Assembly: GCA_964407695.1 (NCBI GenBank)
Contig: CAYOWQ010000002.1
Location: forward strand, 248,001-312,000
Length of the DNA stretch: 64,000 nt
DNA from: CAYOWQ01 sp964407695
GTDB taxonomy: Bacteria > Planctomycetota > Phycisphaerae > Phycisphaerales > SM1A02
Direction: 5' to 3'
Of this stretch, positions 8,158-16,063 are shown one piece after another. Made by a program: the position numbers and the translations under genes. Below the pieces are notes generated by a model. That model did no database searches and was not told where the DNA came from. It was given only the letters and a program-made list of their open reading frames with translations. Every line of letters starts with the position of its first letter. The first letter of the stretch is position 1.

Positions 8158-9738
8158 CTATGCCGGAGCCGTTGCAGGCTGCACCCGGGGAAAGAGCGCC
8201 ACCTTGGAGATTCGGGTTCCCGGTTTCAATCCTCCCCAGACGGACCGCTCCTGGAGGCACGGCCCGACAGTCTCGGTCGGTTGCCCCAGCGCCACCCAGA
8301 GGTCGGTCATTCGCGCCGGCATGAACGCCCAGAGAACCAATGACGCCAGCCGGACCGTTTCAGCACATTGGTACAGGACGGCCTCCAGCCTTGGGCGATT
8401 GGCGGGATCCTTCGCCAGCTTGAACGGCTCGGTTTCGTTAATGAATCCGTCGACTCGCCGAATCATGCTGATGGCCGTCAAGGCAGCGCTGGAAAGGTCC
8501 AGCCGCTGCATGGCCTCTGCAGCCTCCTGCGTCATCTGGGCACAGATCGCGGGCCAGGCATAGTCTCCCACCTCCAGGCGCGCGCCCCCGTGAATCTCGG
8601 ACGGCACCACGCCATCGAAATACTTTTCGATCATTGCCGTAACCCGACTGGCACAGTTTCCGACGGTGTTCACCAGGTCATTGGTGTATACATCGTGGAA
8701 GTGCTTGGCGCTGAAGTCGGCATCCTGTGCTCCCAGAGGTCCCTGGGTGGCCATGTAGTACCGCCACGCATCCAGCCCGTACTCCGTGAGGTATCGCTGA
8801 ATGGTGGGAAGGTCAACGAAATTCCCCAACGACTTCGACATCTTCTGCCCATCCGATATCCAGAAGCTGTGGGCGTAGATGCAATGCGGAATCGGCATGT
8901 CGAGCGCCATCAGCATCGCCGGCCACACCACCGCGTGGAACCAGAGGATCTCCTTGCCCACGACGTGATAGGTGGCAGGCCAGTACTTGCGCCGCTCCGG
9001 CTGTGAATCATCGCCGACCCCCAATGCGGTGACGTAGTTCATGAGTGCGTCGATCCAGACCCAGATCACGTGCTCCTCGTGTCCGGGGATCGGAATGCCC
9101 CATGAAAAGTTCGTGCGGCTGATCGGAAAGTCCTGCAGGCCCTCTCGCAACCGCCCGAGCACCTCGTTGCGACGAGCCTCCGGCCGAACCAGATTCGGAT
9201 GGCGTCGGAACAACTCCTCGAGATGATTCTGAAAGGCGCTCAGACGGAAGAAGAAATTCTTCTCGGTGGCGCGAACCAGCGGCCTGCCGCTGACGGGTGA
9301 CTTGAAACCTACATCCTTCGCCTTGGTGTCGGTGTAGTACTCTTCCTGCCCCTCGTCGTACCAGCCTTCAAACTCACCCAGGTAGACCGCGCCGGAATCG
9401 AGCAGCTTCTGCACCAGCATCTGCACCTGGCGCACATGGCGCTGCTGGGTCGTGCGGATGAAATCGTCATTGGTCAGGTTGAAGATCGAAAGTACATTCT
9501 GAAACTCCGCGGCGTTCCGGTCGGCCCAATCCTGGGGCGATACACCGTGCTGCTGGGCTGACTTCTCGACCTTGATGCCGTGCTCGTCGGTCCCGGTCAG
9601 GAAAAAGACGTCTCGACCCTGGAAGCGCATGAATCGCGCAAAGACGTCGCACACTGTGGTGGTGTAGGCATGCCCGATATGGGGCTTATCGTTGACGTAG
9701 TAGATCGGTGTGGTGATATAAACCGTGGGTGCTGGCAT
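8158..9738 (-). CDS. metG: Methionyl-tRNA synthetase
   Basis: Charges tRNA-Met with methionine in the cytosol. The 526-residue protein has the class I signature HIGH at residues 20-23 and KMSKS near 299, plus WIDALMNY and the anticodon-binding helices at the C-terminus. The insertion between the two halves of the catalytic domain (around WYDEGQEEYY) lacks the CxxC knuckles, so this is the zinc-free form, and the C-terminal tRNA-binding domain of longer MetG proteins is absent. The start at 9738 (MPAPTVYITTPIYY) places HIGH at the usual distance from the N-terminus; upstream in-frame codons are unlike the family. Likely transcribed alone or with the small gene at 7730. Confidence 0.97.
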   Translation of the reverse strand: MPAPTVYITTPIYYVNDKPHIGHAYTTTVCDVFARFMRFQGRDVFFLTGTDEHGIKVEKSAQQHGVSPQDWADRNAAEFQNVLSIFNLTNDDFIRTTQQRHVRQVQMLVQKLLDSGAVYLGEFEGWYDEGQEEYYTDTKAKDVGFKSPVSGRPLVRATEKNFFFRLSAFQNHLEELFRRHPNLVRPEARRNEVLGRLREGLQDFPISRTNFSWGIPIPGHEEHVIWVWIDALMNYVTALGVGDDSQPERRKYWPATYHVVGKEILWFHAVVWPAMLMALDMPIPHCIYAHSFWISDGQKMSKSLGNFVDLPTIQRYLTEYGLDAWRYYMATQGPLGAQDADFSAKHFHDVYTNDLVNTVGNCASRVTAMIEKYFDGVVPSEIHGGARLEVGDYAWPAICAQMTQEAAEAMQRLDLSSAALTAISMIRRVDGFINETEPFKLAKDPANRPRLEAVLYQCAETVRLASLVLWAFMPARMTDLWVALGQPTETVGPCLQERSVWGGLKPGTRISKVALFPRVQPATAPA

Positions 9739-9829
9739 CGGACCGGATTGTACTGCCCGACTGCGGGCCTGTGACCAACACTGCAATCAGGGATGAATCA
9801 TGCGATACTCCAGCCCGGAGGCTTCCACA

Positions 9830-11041
9830 ATGCGAATGCTCGCGGTGCTGCTACTGGTTGTCTTGGCCGGATGCGCTGACGGTCGACTGAAGTATTCACA
9901 GGAAGAGCTGCAAAACCTTGCCAGGGTGCATCTGCACGCCGTTGAACAGACTCGACAGGAATTACTCCTCGCACTTGTCGAACGAGCCCGCCTCGAATAC
10001 GAGGAATCCCAGGCAACGCACGGCCCGGAGCCCACCTACGACATCCTGGTCATGTCGGGCGGAGGCCAATACGGCGCCTTCGGGGCAGGCTTCCTCAAAG
10101 GATGGGGAGAAGTCCCCGAACCGTCGATGCGCCGGCCCCGGTTCGACTACGTCACCGGCGTCAGCACCGGCTCACTCATCGCCCCGTTTGCGTTTCTTGG
10201 CGACGACGCCGAATACGAACGCGTCGATCGGCTCTACCAGGAAGTTGACGATACCTTCGCCGTCCTCCGGGGGTTGTTGTTCTTTCTTCCCTGGCGAGAC
10301 TCGTTTTATGACAACAGCAAGCTGAATCAGTACATCGCGTCCAATATCGATGAAGAACTCGTCGGCCGCATCGCCGAATCCGCACGCCGTCACCGCATTC
10401 TCCTGGTCGCCACCACAAATCTCGACCTTGGCGTCATGCGTGTGTGGCACCTCTCCGCCGAGGCGGCACGCGCCAAACCGGAGGCCGCCGCCCAGCGCCT
10501 GCGCGACATCCTCCGCGCCTCCTGCGCGATCCCTGCGGTCTTTGCGCCGGTGCAGCTCGACGGCTGTCTTCACGTCGACGGCGGAACCACCGGCCAGCTC
10601 TTTCTCGGGGCCGATCCGACGATCCTCGCCGACATGATTGAACGGTTGCATCTCGCCGAGCCGGAGATACCGATGCCCAAGGTGCGCATCTGGGTGCTGG
10701 TGAACGGCAAGCTTTCCATTCCCGCCGACACCACCGGAAGCGGCTGGGTCTCCGTCGCGCAGCGCAGCCTCGCCACCCTGTTGCAGGCATCGACCCTCAG
10801 CACCCTGCGCCGACTCGAAGCGCTGACGCTCATCATGAACGGCAAGTGCCACAACCGGTTTGAAGTGCGGTTTGTCGCCGTGCCGGACGATGTCGAAGAA
10901 CCCAAGGCGGGCGTCCTCTTCGACAAGGAATTCATGCGACGGCTCTCCGCCCGCGGGCAGTCGATGGGGTGCGACCCTTCCTCCTGGATCTCCGAAGTTC
11001 CGATTCCGGAGTGGTCGGTCGGTTCCCCGCGCGAGCAGTAG
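9830..11041 (+). CDS. Patatin-like phospholipase, lipoprotein
   Basis: Predicted serine lipid acyl hydrolase of 403 residues. A lipoprotein signal peptide ends in VLAGC (Cys 15), so the enzyme is probably anchored to a membrane facing the periplasm. The patatin core is complete: oxyanion loop SGGGQYGAFG near residue 76, nucleophile elbow GVSTG (Ser near 112) and the aspartate of the DGG motif near 249, forming the Ser-Asp dyad of the family. GGAGG is placed 8 bases before the ATG at 9830. The stop is one base away from the end of the convergent thpR gene. The lipid substrate is not predictable. Envelope lipid turnover is the natural guess. Confidence 0.92.
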   Translation: MRMLAVLLLVVLAGCADGRLKYSQEELQNLARVHLHAVEQTRQELLLALVERARLEYEESQATHGPEPTYDILVMSGGGQYGAFGAGFLKGWGEVPEPSMRRPRFDYVTGVSTGSLIAPFAFLGDDAEYERVDRLYQEVDDTFAVLRGLLFFLPWRDSFYDNSKLNQYIASNIDEELVGRIAESARRHRILLVATTNLDLGVMRVWHLSAEAARAKPEAAAQRLRDILRASCAIPAVFAPVQLDGCLHVDGGTTGQLFLGADPTILADMIERLHLAEPEIPMPKVRIWVLVNGKLSIPADTTGSGWVSVAQRSLATLLQASTLSTLRRLEALTLIMNGKCHNRFEVRFVAVPDDVEEPKAGVLFDKEFMRRLSARGQSMGCDPSSWISEVPIPEWSVGSPREQ

Positions 11042-11042
11042 C

Positions 11043-11609
11043 TCACCGGCCGCGGCGATCCTCCAGCGGCCACAACCGCACCTCGGCATGCACGGCCCCC
11101 TCGGGACGAAGCGTGCTCTTCATCAACCGCACCGCGGTCACCGGAAACGTCATTCCCTCGATCGGCTGATCGATGGGAGGCAGGCGCACCGGTGAGGAAA
11201 ACCGACCCAAGGTCATGTGCGGCAGGAATCGCTGCTTCTCTCGAGGCAGCACGTTCCTCGCCAATCGCTGCACCAGTCGGCGATGCATCTCGAGCAACTC
11301 CGCGGGCAGATCGCCGACCGCCGCGATGAGCCTCGCCGGCCCCCGCTCCGGCAGCGTGCAGATCCGTTCCAGGCTCATCGAGAAGGATGGTAGTCCCGCC
11401 ACGGATCGATCCACCGACTCACTCGTCTGCTCCAGATCCGAAACCGCCACAGCGCCGATGAACTGCACCGTCAGATGCACCGCTTCCACAGCGGTTGCGC
11501 GACATCGCGGCAGGGTCAACCCATCCAGCATCGCCAGCAGCCGCTCGGCCGCATCCGGAGGTGGATAGATCCCTACAAACAATCGAAGAGTTGACACAGC
11601 CTTCGTCAC
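11043..11609 (-). CDS. thpR: RNA 2',3'-cyclic phosphodiesterase (2H family)
   Basis: Member of the 2H phosphoesterase superfamily that hydrolyses 2',3'-cyclic phosphate ends of RNA to 2'-phosphates; also called 2'-5' RNA ligase. The 188-residue length is typical, and the two catalytic HxTx motifs are present as HLTV (His 45) and HMTL (His 131). The listed start is GTG at 11609; an internal GTG at 11597 is possible. The start lies only 17 bp from the ATG of the divergent acetyltransferase gene, so promoters of both genes must overlap coding sequence. Confidence 0.92.
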   Translation of the reverse strand: MTKAVSTLRLFVGIYPPPDAAERLLAMLDGLTLPRCRATAVEAVHLTVQFIGAVAVSDLEQTSESVDRSVAGLPSFSMSLERICTLPERGPARLIAAVGDLPAELLEMHRRLVQRLARNVLPREKQRFLPHMTLGRFSSPVRLPPIDQPIEGMTFPVTAVRLMKSTLRPEGAVHAEVRLWPLEDRRGR

Positions 11610-11626
11610 CCGGCGATCCTAGCCCC

Positions 11627-12817
11627 ATGCCCCTCCGATACCTCGACCAGCCGACCGATGATGAGTTTCAGCGACTGAACCTCATCATGGCCGATACGTT
11701 CAACGCCACCGCGGAGAACATGCAGACCTACGTCGACCGCGTCGGCAGGGAGAACATCCGCGGCGTCGCCGACGATGAGGGTCCAGTCGGCTGCATGGCC
11801 ATCCTTCCCATCGGCCAGTATTTCGGCGGCCGGAAGGTGCCCATGGCGGGCATCGCCGCCGTCGGGGTCAGCCCCCATCGCCGCGGCTTCGATGCCGGCG
11901 GCTTCCTCCTCGACGCGGCCATTCGTGAAACCCATCGCAGGGAAATCCCCATCTCGACGCTCTTCCCTGCCACCCAGCCGATCTATCGCCGCGTTGGGTT
12001 CGAGCAGGCGGGCAGCCGCTTCCTCGTCAAGCTGAAGCTCAAGACGCTGTCGCCGGTCCGCTCCAGTTGCCGCCTTCGCCCCATGACCGACGCAGATCTT
12101 CCCGACGTGGAGCGCCTGCATCGCGAACGCTGCCGCATCAGCGCGGGCCATCTTGAACGCAACGCGTTTCTCTGGATGCGGGCCCGCTCGCCGCGGGATG
12201 CCAAGCGACCCGCCGACGGCTACATGATCGAACGCGGCGGCACCGCTGAGGGATACATCTCGGTCTGGAAGCAGGACTCGGCTCCGCTCGACTACGTGCT
12301 TCGCGTCAGCGACATGGTGGCGCTCTCGGGCGATGCGGCGTCGGCCATTCTGAACTTCATGGCCCATCACCGCTCGATGGCCGACGAAGCCTGGTGGTTC
12401 GGCGCTCCCCACGATCCGCTGGTTTCCATGCTCCGCGATGCGTGGCTGGATCTCTCCCTGCAGATGAACTGGATGACCCGCATCGTTCGGCCCGCGGAAG
12501 CCATGGCCATGCGCGGCTTCCTGCCGGGCGTCAGCGGCGATATCGCGATCTGCCTCGACGACGCAATCCTGCAGGACAACACCGGCATCTGGATGCTCTC
12601 GGTGCACGCCGGCAGGGGCAGGGCGGAGCGCATCCGCTCAGCGCCGGACGGCCGGATGGTGCGGCTCACCGCCAACGGGCTTGCCGCCCTCTACACCGGG
12701 CATCTCTCGGGCAGCGAATCCGCAGCGCTCGGACACGCCGAGGGTCCTCCGGAAGCGCTCGACACCCTCACCGCGCTCTTCGCCGGGCCCCGGCCGTGGA
12801 TGAGTGATATGTTCTGA
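11627..12817 (+). CDS. Eis-type GNAT N-acetyltransferase
   Basis: Protein of 396 residues with the architecture of the Eis family: an N-terminal GNAT domain (acetyl-CoA loop around VGVSPHRRGFDAGG, then IPISTLFPATQPIYRRVGFE), a second degenerate GNAT domain, and a C-terminal sterol-carrier-like domain from about residue 290. Family members acetylate amines of small molecules or proteins, including aminoglycosides in mycobacteria; the substrate here is unknown. The ATG at 11627 starts MPLRYLDQPTDDEFQ; the frame is open upstream but that overlaps thpR. The DinB-like gene follows 46 bp downstream on the same strand and may be cotranscribed. Confidence 0.9.
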   Translation: MPLRYLDQPTDDEFQRLNLIMADTFNATAENMQTYVDRVGRENIRGVADDEGPVGCMAILPIGQYFGGRKVPMAGIAAVGVSPHRRGFDAGGFLLDAAIRETHRREIPISTLFPATQPIYRRVGFEQAGSRFLVKLKLKTLSPVRSSCRLRPMTDADLPDVERLHRERCRISAGHLERNAFLWMRARSPRDAKRPADGYMIERGGTAEGYISVWKQDSAPLDYVLRVSDMVALSGDAASAILNFMAHHRSMADEAWWFGAPHDPLVSMLRDAWLDLSLQMNWMTRIVRPAEAMAMRGFLPGVSGDIAICLDDAILQDNTGIWMLSVHAGRGRAERIRSAPDGRMVRLTANGLAALYTGHLSGSESAALGHAEGPPEALDTLTALFAGPRPWMSDMF

Positions 12818-12863
12818 GCCTTTCGCCGAGCCTTCACGAAACACATCTCAGGACCCTTCGACC

Positions 12864-13379
12864 ATGCCAACGCTCATGCACCAGATGCTCCGTGGCCAGT
12901 ACCTCGCCGCCATCGGCATGCTGCGCGACGCCATCGCCTCCTGCCCCGCCGAACACTGGGAAACCAGCGTCGCCAACCTGCCCGCCCACGTCGTGGCGTT
13001 TCACACCCTGCTCTGGACCGACGTCTATCTCAGCCGCAGCGTGGCAGCATTCCAAACCCACGACCTCGTCCTCGAAGGCCGGGGCATTCCCTTCGGCACA
13101 CCCCTGCCCGAGGGCACGCTGCCGCCGGGATTGAGCCGGGCGCGCTCCCTCGAATACGCCGATCGCTGTTTGGCCAAGGTGCGCAGCGCCCTCGCGGCAG
13201 AGACCGAGGCGGATCTCGCCGGCGACAGCGGCTTCGGCCGACCGTTCAGCCGAGCGGAAATGCACATCTACAACATCCGCCACATCCAGCACCACGCCGG
13301 AGCCCTCGCCGCCCACATCCGCCGACTCTCGCCGGAGTTCCCTCGCGAAGGCCTCGACTGGATCGACACCGGGGCGTGA
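12864..13379 (+). CDS. DinB-like four-helix bundle protein
   Basis: Protein of 171 residues resembling the DinB/YfiT-like superfamily, four-helix bundles that bind a metal through three histidines and often act as thiol-dependent transferases. Candidate ligands are His 47 (VVAFHTLLW) and the histidines of RHIQHHAGAL near residue 138-143, at the positions used in the family. The ATG at 12864 gives a helical N-terminus (MHQMLRGQYLAAIGMLRDAI). It follows the acetyltransferase closely, suggesting a small detoxification-type operon, though this is only inference. Downstream lies the 20-bp repeat array rather than another gene. Confidence 0.8.
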   Translation: MPTLMHQMLRGQYLAAIGMLRDAIASCPAEHWETSVANLPAHVVAFHTLLWTDVYLSRSVAAFQTHDLVLEGRGIPFGTPLPEGTLPPGLSRARSLEYADRCLAKVRSALAAETEADLAGDSGFGRPFSRAEMHIYNIRHIQHHAGALAAHIRRLSPEFPREGLDWIDTGA

Positions 13380-13540
13380 TCGGCGCTGCGGATGCGGTCT
13401 TGAGCTTCGAGGTGTTGCTCTCTCGCGGATCTTCTGCCTCGTGATCACAGCGCTGACGTGACCGACGCGGTCAGGATGCGCTGGTCAGCGAGATCGCAGG
13501 GTTGGTCCGCGGGCCGCCTGAATTGGCATCGCACGGTCTC

Positions 13541-13900
13541 CAGCAGCGATTGAGAGTCTCCCCGTGCGCTGGGTGGTCTCGCAGGGCGCTGGAGAGTCTC
13601 CCGCTGCGCTGACAGTTTTCCTGTTGCTCAGGAAAAATTGCCCGGTCCAGGGCGGATGTCCCCACCCCCGGGAAAGGCTCCCCGGTCCGGGGAGAGCATT
13701 CCGGGTCCAGGAATACAACCCCCGGTCCCGGGAGAGAACCCCTGGTCTGCGGAACAACGCCCCGGTTCCGGGAGAAAATCCCTGGTCTGCGGAACAACGC
13801 CCCGGTTCAGGGAGAGAACCCCTGGTCTGCGGAACAACGCCCCGGTCCTGGGAATGGCTCCCCGGACCGGGGAGGATCTCCCGGGCTGTGGGACAGCGAC
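13541..13900. repeat. Tandem array of 18 x 20-bp palindromic units
   Basis: Eighteen consecutive units keep an exact 20-base register over 360 bp. The best units read CCCGGTCCGG GGAGAGCATT, CCCGGTTCCG GGAGAAAATC and CCTGGTCTGC GGAACAACGC; the last form occurs three times identically at 13741, 13781 and 13821. The first half of many units is a CCCGG-N2-CCGGG type dyad. The period is not a multiple of three, so it is not coding. Three or four diverged units (GAGAGTCTC-type) form the left end. The array fills most of the space between the convergent DinB-like gene (ends 13379) and rhlE (ends 13972); 13380-13540 shows no gene. Confidence 0.85.
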
Positions 13901-13971
13901 GAACCCGCGTTTTCAGCGAGATATCGAGGGTGCCGACGAAACGGTTCGCGGGATTCCGCGCAGGAGGTGCG

Positions 13972-15507
13972 CTACGCCGCGGTGGATCCCCGGCGGGCGT
14001 GCTTGAAACGCTTCTTGCCGAACTTGCGCTGGCCCGACGCTGCCGGTGCGCCATCGCCCGGATGTCGACGCTTTCCCTGGTGGTTCGGCCCGTGGCTGCC
14101 CTGCGGGGGGTGATTCGTGGGGGCAGCGCTGCGGTGGGCGGGCTGGCCCCGACCTTCGCCGCGTGCTTCGGCAGCGTTCCAGCCGGTGGAGGGCTTGCGC
14201 GGTTTCCCGGCGGGTTTTCGCTTCTGCCACGCGGGCTTGCGCTTGGTGCCGGAGGGCGTCTGCTGCCGTTGCGAAGGTTGGCGCTCGGCCCGCGACGGTC
14301 GATCAGCGCTGCTCAGCGCTTGGTCGACCCCGGTCATCGCGGTGTCGGCGTCCTGGACCACGCCGTCGGCATCAAGCGCTGGCAGCACGCGGATGGGGGC
14401 GCCCACGGATTTCTCGATCGCCCGCCAGCTGCCCCGTTCCTGCGAACGATCGCACAGGCTGATGGCGATGCCGGTGGCGCCGGCGCGGGCCGTCCGGCCG
14501 ATGCGATGCAGATACGTCTCGGGCAGGTCGGGAATATCAAAGTTGATCACGTGCGAGATGCCGTCGACATCGATGCCGCGGGAGGCGAGATCGGTGGCCA
14601 CCAGCACCGGCGGCTCGGCCGAGCGGAAGCTGGCCAGCGCCTTGGTTCGCGCAGCCTGGCTCTTGTTGCCGTGAATCGCCACCGCGCGAATGCCGCTGCG
14701 CTCAAGGTCCTTGACGACGCGGTCAGCGCCGTGCTTGGTTCGGGCGAAGACCAGCGCCCGGCTGACGGCATCCAGGTTGAGCACTTCCTTCAGCATCGCC
14801 GGCTTGTCGTTCTTCTTGACGAAGCACACCGACTGGTCGATCTTCGGCGCTGCCATTGATTTCGGCGTGGCGTTGATGCGCACCGGATCGCGAAGCAGGC
14901 CGTCGGCGAGCGAGCGAATCTCCTCGGGCATGGTGGCCGAGAAGAGAAGATTCTGCCGCTTGGCGGGCAGGAGCTTCAGGATTCGCTTGAGGTCGGGAAG
15001 AAAACCCATGTCGAGCATGCGATCGGCTTCGTCGAGCACGAGGATCTCGATGCCGCTGAGGTCGATGTGACCCTGGTTCACCAGGTCGAGCAACCGTCCG
15101 GGTGTGGCGATGAGGGTGTCGAGCCCGCGGCGAAGGGCACGCACCTGGTGGAACTGATTCACGCCGCCGAAGATCGCGTGCTGACGCAGGCCGAGGAATC
15201 GGCCGTAGGCGGCCACGCTCTCGGAGATCTGCGCTGCCAGCTCGCGCGTGGGGCAGAGAATGAGCGATCGAATCGCCGGCCGCTTCGCGTTCCCCTGCGG
15301 GGCGGACGAAGGTCGACGCAGCCGATCGAGCAACGGCAGCGTGAACGCAGCGGTCTTGCCGGTTCCGGTTTGCGCGGTGCCGAGGAGGTCTCGCCCGGCG
15401 AGGATATGAGGGATGGCGTCGCGCTGGATCGCCGTGGGAGTGGAATACCCTTCGGCGGCAACCGCGCGAAGAATGGGCTCAAAGAGCCCGAGATCGGAAA
15501 ATGTCAT
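13972..15507 (-). CDS. rhlE: DEAD-box RNA helicase, RhlE type
   Basis: ATP-dependent RNA helicase, 511 residues, likely acting in ribosome assembly or RNA turnover. The core carries the Q motif (GYSTPTAIQRDAIP), motif I AQTGTGKT, PTRELAAQI, TPGRL, DEAD (in VLDEADRMLDMGF), SAT and motif VI HRIGRTARAG. From about residue 375 the tail is a basic, low-complexity stretch rich in R, K, P, Q and G, as is usual for RhlE-type helicases and thought to bind RNA. The start MTFSDLGLFEPIL at 15507 is the family start. It ends 72 bp from the 20-bp array and is otherwise isolated. Confidence 0.95.
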   Translation of the reverse strand: MTFSDLGLFEPILRAVAAEGYSTPTAIQRDAIPHILAGRDLLGTAQTGTGKTAAFTLPLLDRLRRPSSAPQGNAKRPAIRSLILCPTRELAAQISESVAAYGRFLGLRQHAIFGGVNQFHQVRALRRGLDTLIATPGRLLDLVNQGHIDLSGIEILVLDEADRMLDMGFLPDLKRILKLLPAKRQNLLFSATMPEEIRSLADGLLRDPVRINATPKSMAAPKIDQSVCFVKKNDKPAMLKEVLNLDAVSRALVFARTKHGADRVVKDLERSGIRAVAIHGNKSQAARTKALASFRSAEPPVLVATDLASRGIDVDGISHVINFDIPDLPETYLHRIGRTARAGATGIAISLCDRSQERGSWRAIEKSVGAPIRVLPALDADGVVQDADTAMTGVDQALSSADRPSRAERQPSQRQQTPSGTKRKPAWQKRKPAGKPRKPSTGWNAAEARGEGRGQPAHRSAAPTNHPPQGSHGPNHQGKRRHPGDGAPAASGQRKFGKKRFKHARRGSTAA

Positions 15508-16063
15508 CTGGAAAAACTGCCTTCAACCACCGGAGATTCAGGCTCCCGGTCGCCACGAACCTTGGCCGTGTGCCAAGTCCCTGACGCTGATGTGCCTGGA
15601 CGCGGAACGCGTCAAACGAGAAGCCATCGGGGCCAAGGCGTCGCTATCGCGGATTCAATGCCGGGCGACGGTACGGACCATGATAGGCACGGATTTCGAC
15701 CGAATCCATCAGCCGGCGATCCTGCGCGAATCGGCAGCCGCGCTCATCGGCTCAAAACGCCGCTCACCAACCGGGTGGTTCCACCCAGAACCGGCCGGGC
15801 TCCTGCTGAATTCTCTCTCGACACCCGCCCAATCGCCATGAAGATCTGGATGATGCATGGAACCCGGGGATCGCAACGCTAGAATGACGGAGTCGGGACT
15901 GTGTACCGCTCGTCTCGGGTGGTGTGGGGCGGGTCGTTCTGACGCAGAGTGCATCGTGACCAGGACCGTGCGGGGGTGGGTCGCTGGAGTGTGTCCGGGG
16001 AAGGATGAGCGATTCGCCATGGCCGGCGGCCCGAAGAGTCTGCGCTCGAAAAAGGAGAAACGC
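15508..16063. other. Long non-coding gap between divergent genes
   Basis: No convincing gene in 556 bp between rhlE and the caspase-like gene. Open frames here run through from the neighbours and have no family resemblance or ribosome site. A small hairpin GGGTG-GTTC-CACCC sits at about 15774-15787. The right end carries AAAGGAG about 8 bases before the ATG at 16064. The promoters of both flanking genes presumably lie here, but I cannot point to convincing -35/-10 boxes. Confidence 0.5.

Noticed and set aside
13541..13900. Possible CRISPR array
   Set aside because: Units are contiguous with no unique spacers, and no cas genes are in the window. The same holds for 28992-29222.
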